Assembly (NCBI GenBank): GCA_905371275.1
Contig: CAJPLH010000032.1
Span: 1 to 13,848, forward strand
Direction: 5' to 3'
Length of the DNA stretch: 13,848 bases
Source: Prevotellaceae bacterium
Lineage (GTDB): Bacteria; Bacteroidota; Bacteroidia; Bacteroidales; Bacteroidaceae
The first letter of the stretch is position 1. Every line of letters starts with the position of its first letter. Positions 8,901-13,814 of this stretch are shown here, piece after piece. A model generated the notes under the pieces. It was not told the origin of the DNA. It searched no databases and was given only the letters and a program-made list of their open reading frames with translations. Made by a program: the position numbers and the translations under genes.

Positions 8901-9607
8901 AAATGGCGTATATGCTCCATCTTGCTGGCTTCGATGTGAAAGACGTCACTATGACCGACCTTGTCACTGGTCGCGAAACCCTCGACGACATCAACTTCAT
9001 CGTCTTCTGTGGTGGATTCTCCAACAGCGACGTCCTCGGCAGTGCCAAAGGTTGGGCTGGAGCCTTCCTCTTCAATCCTAAGGCAAAGGAAGCCCTCGAC
9101 CGCTTCTATGCACGTCCCGACACCCTCTCTCTCGGTGTCTGCAACGGTTGCCAACTTATGGTGGAACTCAACCTCGTCAATCCCGAACACAAAGAGCGTG
9201 CTCGTATGCTCCACAACGACAGTCACAAGTTTGAAAGCGGTTTCGTAGGCGTTACGGTGCAAACTAATCGCAGCGTACTCTTCGAGAGTCTTTCTGGCGA
9301 TCGTCTTGGCATTTGGATTGCACACGGCGAAGGTAAATTCCAATTTCCCCAACCCGAAAGCGACTACAACGTGGTGCTCAAATACTCCTATGAGGGCTAT
9401 CCTGCCAACCCCAATGGTTCGGACTACAACGTAGCCGGTATTGCCAGCGCAGACGGTCGTCACGTGGCGATGATGCCCCACTTGGAACGCGCCTTCCTCC
9501 CTTGGCAAAATCCATTCTACCCTGCAGAGCGTCGTGGCGAAGACTGCACCCCTTGGCTCGAAGCCTTCGTCAATGCCCGTAAGTGGGTAGAAAGCCATCA
9601 GGCATAA
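5906..9607 (+). CDS. purL: Phosphoribosylformylglycinamidine synthase, single-chain large form
   Basis: FGAM synthase carries out the fourth step of de novo purine synthesis, converting FGAR, glutamine and ATP to FGAM in the cytosol. The 1233-residue length and domain order fit the single-chain form: a PurS-like N-terminal region and linker, then two FGAM-synthase lobes, then a class I glutaminase. The conserved NSEHCRHK is at 164-171 and HNFPTTVEPFNGASTGTGG begins near 248. In the glutaminase domain the nucleophile is Cys1079 in GVCNGCQLM, and the His1192/Glu1194 pair sits in PHLERAFLPWQ, equivalent to the E. coli Cys-His-Glu triad. Both activities therefore appear intact. The start MISFFRTPAKS matches the usual Bacteroidota N-terminus. 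It has its own promoter and terminator and no purine genes beside it, so it is a stand-alone unit. Confidence 0.98.
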   Translation: MISFFRTPAKSIIATQVDHQLSDDEVKKLCWLFGEATLEAAPTLEGCYVGPRREMITPWSTNAVEITQNMNLSGILRIEEFFPVEDASADHDPMLQRLYEGLHQDIFTISHTPEPIRTVEDLDAYNEQEGLALSPAEVEYLHGVEQQLGRKLTDSEVFGFAQLNSEHCRHKIFGGTFIIDGKEQPSALFAMIKRTTKENPHRILSAYKDNVAFAEGPVVEQFAPARHDTSDYFVIRDIESVISIKAETHNFPTTVEPFNGASTGTGGEIRDRMGGGVGSLPIAGTAVYMTAYPRLDGGRPWESNMAERPWLYQTPQQILTKASNGASDFGNKFGQPLIAGSVLTFEHAEHGINYAFDKVIMLAGGVGYGTKRDCLKGTPEKGNKVVVVGGDNYRIGLGGGSVSSVDTGRYSSGIELNAVQRANPEMQKRAANLVRALCEEEHNPVVSIHDHGSAGHVNCLSELVEECGGTIDMSALPIGDTTLSAKEIIANESQERMGFLIEEEYIDQVRKIAERERAPLYVVGETTGDAHFAFEQKDGVRPFDLDVAQMFGHSPKTVMTDTTVKRDYTAAQYDATLLDEYLENVLQLEAVACKDWLTNKVDRSVTGKVAQQQCQGELQLPLADCGVVALDYRGKAGIATAIGHAPQVGLANAAAGSVMAVAESLTNIVWAPLAQGLNSVSLSANWMWPCRSQQGEDARLYEGVKALSDFCCELHINVPTGKDSLSMTQQYPDGEKVISPGTVIVSAGGEVNDVRKVVRPVVVNESNSKIYHLDFSSLAPQLGGSAFAQTLGYVGSDVPTVANAAYFRSAFAAVQAMVQEGILLAGHDISAGGLITALLEMCFANTEGGLTVQLDNLGTADLVHQLFAENPAVLVQVADKDEVRFNAILAEHGVKATVLAVPTEERHILVEKDGAEYQFFIDHLRDVWYSTSFLLDEHQSFHGKAAERFRNYKQQPIELNFHPSFQGTFESLGVSPDRRTPSGVRAAIIREKGTNGEREMAYMLHLAGFDVKDVTMTDLVTGRETLDDINFIVFCGGFSNSDVLGSAKGWAGAFLFNPKAKEALDRFYARPDTLSLGVCNGCQLMVELNLVNPEHKERARMLHNDSHKFESGFVGVTVQTNRSVLFESLSGDRLGIWIAHGEGKFQFPQPESDYNVVLKYSYEGYPANPNGSDYNVAGIASADGRHVAMMPHLERAFLPWQNPFYPAERRGEDCTPWLEAFVNARKWVESHQA

Positions 9608-9644
9608 ACGATTTATCTCGGGATTATTCCCTCTATGCGATCAG

Positions 9645-9685
9645 CTCTCTGGTGAGTCCCACGCACTCACCAGAGAGTTCTTTTT
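9645..9685 (+). terminator. Intrinsic terminator after purL
   Basis: A perfect 13-bp stem pairs 9645-9657 (CTCTCTGGTGAGT) with 9665-9677 (ACTCACCAGAGAG) around a 7-nt loop, followed at once by TTCTTTTT. It lies 37 nt after the purL stop codon. Nothing else is visible between the stop and the hairpin. Confidence 0.95.
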
Positions 9686-9712
9686 ATAAAACATCTGTCG
9701 TATCGACACTTG

Positions 9713-9720
9713 TAACTTTA
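9713..9720 (+). promoter_or_regulatory. Candidate -7 element of the msrAB promoter
   Basis: TAACTTTA matches TAnnTTTG at all but the last base and lies 23 nt before the msrAB ATG at 9744. I see no convincing -33 TTTG at the right distance. The preceding gene ends in a strong terminator, so a promoter is expected in this short gap and this is the best candidate. Confidence 0.4.
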
Positions 9721-9743
9721 ATCACATAACACAAAACTGACTT

Positions 9744-10835
9744 ATGAAAAATCCACTTCGCGGACTGCTCCTTCTTTTGGTAGCAGTTTGTTGCATCGCT
9801 TGTCGCAGCAACACTTCCGCCACATCTGACACAAATTCTTCCAAAACTATGAACTCAACTGCAACGCTCTATTTCGCTGGTGGCTGTTTTTGGGGCACCG
9901 AACATTATTTCAAACAAATCCGTGGCGTCCTCTCCACCAAAGTGGGCTATGCCAATGGCAACATCGAGCATCCCACCTACGAACAAGTATGTTCCAAAAC
10001 CACTGGTTTTGCCGAAGCTGTGGAAGTAACTTATAATCCTGAGGTTCTTCCCCTCACCCTTCTCGTGCAACTCTATTTCCGCAGCATCGACCCCACCAGT
10101 ATCAATCGACAAGGTGGCGACATCGGCACACAATACCGCACTGGCATCTACTACACCGACCCCGACACTCGTCCCTTCCTCATAGCCGAGCGCACCAAGT
10201 TGGCACAAGCTATCGGTAAAAATGTGGCAGTAGAAATCGAACCTCTCCGTAATTTCTATGCAGCCGAATACTATCACCAAGACTATTTGGACAAGAATCC
10301 TGGAGGATATTGCCACGTTGCTCCCTCCCTCTTTGCCGAAGCTCGCAAAGCCAATGCCGACACCACGCAGCGTAAATATGAGCGTCCTTCCACAGATACG
10401 CTCAAATCTAAGCTCACCGAAATCCAATATCAAGTCACGCAAAACGCTGCCACTGAGCGTCCCTTCACCAATGAATACGACCACGAGTTTCGTCCTGGCA
10501 TCTATGTAGACATCACCACAGGAGAACCCCTCTTCCTCTCCACCGACAAATTCGACTCCGGTTGTGGATGGCCTGCCTTCTCCAAGCCCATAGACGGCCA
10601 TCTATTGAAGAACATCAAAGACACTTCCCACGGTATGCAGCGCATCGAGGTGCGCAGCAACAAGGGCAATGCTCACCTAGGTCACGTCTTCAACGATGGC
10701 CCCAAGGAAAAGGGCGGTTTGCGCTATTGCATCAACAGTGCTTCCCTGCGTTTCGTCCCTCAAGCCGAGATGGAAAAGCAAGGTTATGGCGCCTACCTCC
10801 CCTTGTTGGAGACACGCAAGGGCGCACAGCACTAA
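9744..10835 (+). CDS. msrAB: MsrA-MsrB fusion peptide-methionine sulfoxide reductase, predicted lipoprotein
   Basis: This bifunctional enzyme reduces both S- and R-methionine sulfoxide in oxidised proteins. The 363-residue chain begins with a hydrophobic signal ending in CIAC, giving Cys20 as a probable lipidation site, so it should act in the cell envelope rather than the cytosol. The -3 Cys is unusual for a lipobox. The MsrA domain (about 40-200) has the nucleophile Cys48 in GGCFWG and a likely resolving Cys190 in GGYCHVAP. The MsrB domain (about 218-350) has the catalytic Cys329 in RYCINSASLRF and a resolving Cys274 in SGCGWPAF. The paired CxxC zinc sites of zinc-type MsrB are absent. No fused thioredoxin domain is present, so an external electron donor is needed. 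The last 12 codons lie inside a 108-bp repeat whose second copy is at 11584, marking this gene end as an integration site. Confidence 0.95.
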   Translation: MKNPLRGLLLLLVAVCCIACRSNTSATSDTNSSKTMNSTATLYFAGGCFWGTEHYFKQIRGVLSTKVGYANGNIEHPTYEQVCSKTTGFAEAVEVTYNPEVLPLTLLVQLYFRSIDPTSINRQGGDIGTQYRTGIYYTDPDTRPFLIAERTKLAQAIGKNVAVEIEPLRNFYAAEYYHQDYLDKNPGGYCHVAPSLFAEARKANADTTQRKYERPSTDTLKSKLTEIQYQVTQNAATERPFTNEYDHEFRPGIYVDITTGEPLFLSTDKFDSGCGWPAFSKPIDGHLLKNIKDTSHGMQRIEVRSNKGNAHLGHVFNDGPKEKGGLRYCINSASLRFVPQAEMEKQGYGAYLPLLETRKGAQH

Positions 10836-10857
10836 GCAGAGATAAAGATGAAACTAC

Positions 10858-10885
10858 AAAGGCAAGCATCACTGCTTGCCTTCTA
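10858..10885 (+). terminator. Hairpin terminator after msrAB, inside the att-like repeat
   Basis: GGCAAGCA at 10861-10868 pairs perfectly with TGCTTGCC at 10873-10880 around a 4-nt loop. AA on the left and TT on the right extend the stem to 10 bp. The tail TTCTAC is short of T, so termination may be modest. The hairpin is the symmetric centre of the repeat. Confidence 0.6.
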
Positions 10886-10907
10886 CAAATTTGCTCATCT
10901 TGTCAAT
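10869..10907 (-). pseudogene. Residual integrase 3' end (last 12 codons and stop)
   Basis: On the minus strand this stretch reads IDKMSKFVEGKQ and TGA, against IDKMSKFVEGKP and TGA at the end of the intact integrase at 11652. Codons upstream of it do not resemble the integrase. It may be the remnant of a second integrase lost by deletion, or only the part of an attachment core that overlaps the integrase gene end. The two cannot be separated from this window alone. Confidence 0.5.
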
Positions 10908-10938
10908 ATAGTGAATTTGCATATCAACGATCTTTGAA

Positions 10939-10982
10939 AAAAAACGACGTGTTGTTTTACAGAAAACGACACGTTGTTTTTT
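10939..10982. terminator. Large bidirectional hairpin built of two near-identical 18-mers
   Basis: AAAACGACGTGTTGTTTT (10941-10958) and AAAACGACACGTTGTTTT (10963-10980) differ at two central bases. They pair with each other through about 18 bp including two G-U, leaving a 4-nt loop. On the plus strand the stem ends in six T; on the minus strand it is followed by a run of T (A-run at 10937-10944). It therefore could stop both msrAB read-through and the convergent antitoxin-toxin transcript. The stretch 10983-11067 shows nothing else that I can support except a 10-bp palindrome AAGACGTCTT at 10992-11001. Confidence 0.7.
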
Positions 10983-11067
10983 GATGCCTTCAAGACGTCT
11001 TTTGGGAGAATACTTTTTGTTGCCTTTTAGTGCTCATTTGCGGATTGGTAACAGATGTTTAGCTTCC

Positions 11068-11232
11068 TCAATTCCGCATTCCTCCCACACAGAGATAGAT
11101 GCAGAAAAGCACAAGCAGGGTGTCGCTAATCAGGTAGTTTGCAATTCGCTTAAAGGCTGCAATCTTCTGCGGATTATTAGCTATCTTCTTGTAGTCTTTG
11201 CGAAACTGCGTGGATGGCTTAAGCTGTTTCAT
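11068..11232 (-). pseudogene. Truncated YafQ/RelE-like toxin
   Basis: This 54-codon frame begins with an ATG 11 nt inside the end of the antitoxin gene (overlap of 14 nt), the classic type II toxin-antitoxin arrangement. The first 38 residues, starting MKQLKPSTQFRKDYKKIANN, resemble the N-terminal half of Bacteroidota YafQ/RelE-family mRNA interferases. After LISDT the similarity stops and the frame continues as a short hydrophobic tail, LLVLFCIYLCVGGMRN, to a TGA. Full-length members are about 90 residues and carry the catalytic His/Asp/Arg residues in the second half, so this product should be inactive. The cut lies near 11115. I see no continuation in another frame that restores the family's C-terminal half, which points to deletion rather than a simple frameshift. 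Confidence 0.65.
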
Positions 11233-11473
11233 CTTCCATTATTGAGCTTTCGAGTTCTTCAATGCTGGAATAAGCCGTAAGAGAATCGTTTGTTTTCAAT
11301 TCCTTCATAGCCGAAATGGTAAGCTCGTTAGGTATTCTGTAGACGCTATCCCATAGAATCATTTCAATGAGGTTATTTAGACTACGATGGCTTTCCTTTT
11401 CCATCTCCTTTAGCTCACACAAAAGATCTTCTCTTAACCGAAGGGAAGTAGGTCGTTTTGCTATTGTATCCAT
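11219..11473 (-). CDS. RHH-type antitoxin, orphaned
   Basis: This 84-residue protein (MDTIAKRPTSLRLREDLLCE...) resembles ribbon-helix-helix antitoxins of Bacteroidota. There is a beta strand RPTSLRL, then two helices with the NNLIE-type turn near residue 34, then an acidic tail (SIEELESSIMEDETA) suited to toxin binding. I start it at 11473 rather than at the open-frame ATG at 11521, because a consensus promoter lies between the two and predicts a start site near 11491. Its end overlaps a toxin gene that is truncated, so it is probably an orphan; it may still bind its operator or neutralise related toxins elsewhere. The RHH domain would be expected to bind the palindromes in its own promoter region and repress it. 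Confidence 0.75.
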   Translation of the reverse strand: MDTIAKRPTSLRLREDLLCELKEMEKESHRSLNNLIEMILWDSVYRIPNELTISAMKELKTNDSLTAYSSIEELESSIMEDETA

Positions 11474-11497
11474 ATTGTTGTCTGTTTTATTTGCACA

Positions 11498-11529
11498 CAA
11501 ATGTATTACAAATAAATACATCAGCCAAA
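11498..11529 (-). promoter_or_regulatory. Consensus Bacteroidota promoter of the antitoxin gene
   Basis: On the minus strand, TTTG (11529-11526), a 20-nt spacer and TACATTTG (11505-11498) match the -33/-7 consensus at every defined base. Transcription should start near 11491, about 18 nt before the antitoxin ATG. This is the best promoter in the window, although the toxin it would drive is broken. Confidence 0.85.
11502..11520. promoter_or_regulatory. Palindrome overlapping the antitoxin promoter, candidate operator
   Basis: TGTATT (11502-11507) and AATACA (11515-11520) are perfect 6-bp inverted arms around 7 nt. The site overlaps the -7 element and spacer of the antitoxin promoter. RHH antitoxins usually repress their own operon by binding such sites, so an operator role is a reasonable inference. 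The AT-rich setting weakens the statistical case. Confidence 0.45.
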
Positions 11530-11550
11530 TAAAATCCTATTTTTATTTGG
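11525..11550. repeat. Perfect 10-bp inverted repeat at the -33 end of the antitoxin promoter
   Basis: CCAAATAAAA (11525-11534) and TTTTATTTGG (11541-11550) are perfect inverted arms around a 6-nt loop. The left arm contains the -33 TTTG on the minus strand. It is not followed by a T run in either direction, so a terminator is unlikely. An operator or a recombinase-binding site are the alternatives. Confidence 0.6.
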
Positions 11551-11583
11551 GGACACCTCTACTTTTGACGAGTTGCGAGAAAA

Positions 11584-11691
11584 CCTTGTTGGCCATACCC
11601 AAGGCAGCACAACACTAAGTAGAGATAAAGATAAAATAACAAAGGCAAGCATCACGGCTTGCCTTCTACAAACTTGCTCATCTTGTCAATA
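11584..11691. repeat. Direct repeat copy 2, putative attachment site with a displaced msrAB 3' end
   Basis: This is the second copy of 10801-10908. In the plus-strand msrAB frame it still reads TLLAIPKAAQH-stop (11582-11616), the counterpart of PLLETRKGAQH-stop at the real msrAB end, but nothing upstream of it is msrAB. It also contains the hairpin (11644-11663, now with one mismatch) and the last 13 codons and stop of the integrase gene. A gene-end fragment without the gene is the usual mark of site-specific integration that restores the target's 3' end. At 88% identity it is not a fresh duplication. Confidence 0.75.
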
Positions 11692-12614
11692 CAACGTTTC
11701 TTTTGTTGCAGATTAGGGTGCACATATAAGTTGAGCGTAGTAGCCACGTTGGAGTGTCCCAATATGCTACTCACCGTTTTATAGTCGCATTGACTTTCTA
11801 TGCACCGCGTAGCAAAAGTGTGTCGTAGACCGTGAAACACAATAGGAGTAATATTCAATCTTTTAAGTAGTCGGTTGAAATAATCTCTGTACGTGCGCGG
11901 ATCAGTGGCATAAATAGTTGTTCCCACCACAAAAGGAGAAGACGACATTCTTTTGGTGACGCATAGAGACTCAAAGAGCAATTTTGAAATAGGGATTTCG
12001 CGAAAAGAATGTTTTGTTTTTGGGGTTGAAAACACTCGTTCAGTAGCTCCAAGTTCGCAATTATAGATGCGTCCCACAGTTTTACACACCCTAATCATTC
12101 TGTGAGTCAAATCAACATCCTCCCATTTCAAAGCACAAACCTCGCCTATGCGCATTCCCGTGCATAGAGCGAGCATCACCCCAATGTTTCTCGCATTGGG
12201 GTGTTCCATCAAATGTTTCATCAATTTTCTTTGATGACGCAACGAGAGGACTGGCAACTTCCTTCCACTTTCAGTAGTGGGATAGTCTAGTTGCCAGTCC
12301 TCTCTTTCACATAGGTGCAAGCGTGCACCATATTTCACCACAGCGCGCAGCACAGCTACAATGTCGCGCACCGTTTTTTTTGCCAGTCCATTCCTTATTT
12401 TTTCAATGATGAAGCGTTGCACTTCAGCTTCTTCAATCTCGGTCATTGCCCCAAAGTGAGGAATGAGGTGAGTGCGAAGTGTCAGCCGGTAAGCACACAG
12501 CGTGGAATACTTCACAATAGACTGTTTGTTTTCGCTCCACATTAGAGCGAGTTCTTCAAAAGTTTTCTGCATTCTTGTACCAATTAGTGAGTTATAATAT
12601 CTGAGATAACCCAC
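11652..12614 (-). CDS. Tyrosine recombinase / integrase
   Basis: This phage-type integrase catalyses site-specific DNA strand exchange. The 320-residue chain has an N-terminal SAM-like core-binding domain (about 16-105, FEELALMWSENKQSIVKYST) and a catalytic domain (about 118-310). The catalytic set is complete: Arg155 in GMRIGEVCALKW, Lys199 or Lys201 in the beta-hairpin TPKTKHSFREIP, His261 and Arg264 in HGLRHTFATR, His287 in LGHSNVATT and the nucleophile Tyr297 in LNLYVH. An alternative start at Met15 (12572) removes a poor leader and would begin at MQKTFEEL. It lies 27 nt downstream of the DUF262-HNH gene on the same strand, so they are probably one transcript. Its 3' end lies inside the att-like repeat, the usual place for an integrase next to its own site, and the embedded hairpin may terminate it. 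Confidence 0.93.
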   Translation of the reverse strand: MGYLRYYNSLIGTRMQKTFEELALMWSENKQSIVKYSTLCAYRLTLRTHLIPHFGAMTEIEEAEVQRFIIEKIRNGLAKKTVRDIVAVLRAVVKYGARLHLCEREDWQLDYPTTESGRKLPVLSLRHQRKLMKHLMEHPNARNIGVMLALCTGMRIGEVCALKWEDVDLTHRMIRVCKTVGRIYNCELGATERVFSTPKTKHSFREIPISKLLFESLCVTKRMSSSPFVVGTTIYATDPRTYRDYFNRLLKRLNITPIVFHGLRHTFATRCIESQCDYKTVSSILGHSNVATTLNLYVHPNLQQKKRCIDKMSKFVEGKP

Positions 12615-12641
12615 TCCCTAAGCACTGAATCAGAACACCTT

Positions 12642-13814
12642 CTATTTGTTTCCTTTTGCTCGATTGTGCGATTTACAGAGCATTTCACAATTGTCTAGTG
12701 TCGTAGACCCACCTTTGCTCCAAGCCGTTACGTGGTCAGCATCCATTTCGTTGATTTTATAGATGCGTGTACGGTTGTTGTTGTCGCCAATGGCACATAG
12801 AGGGCAATTAGACACCCCTTCCGCTTTCGCCTTTTCAGTTTGTCGTTTGAAGGCTGCCTTTTTATCTTTCTCATCAAAGAAGCGCACATCGAGTAAAGCG
12901 TGTTGTTGTTCCCCTCCCAACACATATTCGTAGACATTTCTTGGGCAGTGCACAGATTCGTCTTCGAGGAGAGCTCTCACGCGTTTGGTGATGTGTGCAA
13001 TGCTGTATGGAGTGGTGTGATAAGTTTCATAGAGTCTGCCCCATTCAATGCCGCACATATTGTTTTCCACCATAGTGAAAGTGGTGGCCACCCAATCAAT
13101 CACCGAACGGAAATAGTTTTCCAATTCTGTGATTTGCGTGTCGTGTCTGTGTTGGCTCATATAGGCATCTACTGTCATTCCTCGACTAGCACATACCCAT
13201 TCGAGCGCCACTTTCAGCACCTCTTGTCGCTTCACGTCGCCTTTCACATAGTGTCCCCACTTGTGCATTTCCGCATTTTGCGAATTGCTAAACACCTTTT
13301 TTGCTGCGTTCACAAAGACGCCCGAATAGATGGCATTGCGGAGTTCCTGTTCGTTGAGGGGCACACCCACAATGTTGATGGTTTTAAACCATTCCTTCAC
13401 CTCTTTCTCTTCTCCTTGACACACATAGACCAAGAGTTTCGACTCTAGGATGAGTTTTTGTTGTTCTTCGGGAAGTCCAGAAAAGTATTGGATATTTCCG
13501 TTGTCGTCTTCAATGGAGAATTTTCCAGTGACAAATCTTCCGATCGAGGTGATGCGTTGTTGTCCGTCGAGTACCTCATATTGTCCGCTGTTGGTGAGGT
13601 TGAAATAAATCAATCCCAAGGGATATCTATTGAGTATAGACTCAATGACGGCTACATCTTTTTTTCCGTCGTTGTAGATGTAGTGTCTTTGATATTCAGG
13701 TTGAATAGTTAGTTTACCATCTAGCCCAAAGAGCCCCTTCCCTTCTAGTTCGTTATACACAAACCCTTTGCAGATGTCTGCAACTGTCCATTCGATATGT
13801 AATTCTGTTGTCAT
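12642..13814 (-). CDS. DUF262 and HNH nuclease-domain protein, candidate anti-phage nuclease
   Basis: The 390-residue protein joins an N-terminal DUF262 domain to a C-terminal HNH nuclease. DUF262 is shown by IQPEYQRHYIYN (37-48), the ParB/GmrS-like LDGQQRITSIG (82-92), which in related proteins is part of the NTP-binding site, and LNEQELRNAIY (153-163). The HNH module is at about 335-390: CPLC (Cys337, Cys340), DADH (His361), Asn375, and CKSHN (Cys380, His383, Asn384), giving a Zn-finger-like CxxC and CxxH frame around the nuclease core. The domain pairing resembles GmrSD, BrxU and SspE, type IV restriction or modification-dependent defence proteins, though those use DUF1524 as the nuclease part. 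No methyltransferase or modification gene is visible nearby, so self-versus-foreign discrimination would have to be intrinsic or encoded elsewhere. Start at 13814 (MTTELHIEW). Only 34 nt upstream are in the window and they show no clear promoter. Defence is inferred; DNA repair or element maintenance are alternatives. Confidence 0.88.
   Translation of the reverse strand: MTTELHIEWTVADICKGFVYNELEGKGLFGLDGKLTIQPEYQRHYIYNDGKKDVAVIESILNRYPLGLIYFNLTNSGQYEVLDGQQRITSIGRFVTGKFSIEDDNGNIQYFSGLPEEQQKLILESKLLVYVCQGEEKEVKEWFKTINIVGVPLNEQELRNAIYSGVFVNAAKKVFSNSQNAEMHKWGHYVKGDVKRQEVLKVALEWVCASRGMTVDAYMSQHRHDTQITELENYFRSVIDWVATTFTMVENNMCGIEWGRLYETYHTTPYSIAHITKRVRALLEDESVHCPRNVYEYVLGGEQQHALLDVRFFDEKDKKAAFKRQTEKAKAEGVSNCPLCAIGDNNNRTRIYKINEMDADHVTAWSKGGSTTLDNCEMLCKSHNRAKGNK

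Larger units (their letters stand above)
10801..10908. repeat. Direct repeat copy 1 at the msrAB 3' end, putative attachment site
   Basis: This copy matches 11584-11691 at 95 of 108 positions, counted by hand, at a constant offset of 783. It contains the last 12 codons and stop of msrAB, a terminator hairpin and, on the minus strand, codons reading IDKMSKFVEGKQ-stop that mirror the integrase C-terminus. Homology ends sharply on both sides. The longest exact runs are 17, 16 and 18 bp, all in the part after the msrAB stop, which is where a recombination core would be expected. This is most likely the left att site of one or more integrative elements. A tyrosine recombinase gene starts right beside the other copy. 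Confidence 0.75.

Noticed and set aside
8234..9598. 454-codon minus-strand open frame opposite purL
   Set aside because: It lies fully inside the well-supported purL gene, and its His/Val/Glu-rich product has no recognisable domain. It reflects strong codon bias on the purL strand.
10981..11280. 99-codon plus-strand frame between msrAB and the antitoxin
   Set aside because: It is antisense to the toxin fragment and the antitoxin end, has no recognisable motif, and begins inside the terminator tail.
11551..11583. Insertion-sequence end next to copy 2 (ggggacacctct)
   Set aside because: It looks like a possible IS terminus, but I find no inverted partner, target duplication or transposase in the window.
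11367..11618. 83-codon plus-strand frame ending LLAIPKAAQH
   Set aside because: Its first half is antisense to the antitoxin. Only the last 11 codons mean anything, and those are the displaced msrAB 3' end, described under the repeat.
10801..11691. CRISPR array or tRNA-type attachment site
   Set aside because: There are only two copies 783 nt apart, not short regularly spaced repeats, and no cloverleaf can be drawn. The target is a protein-gene end.
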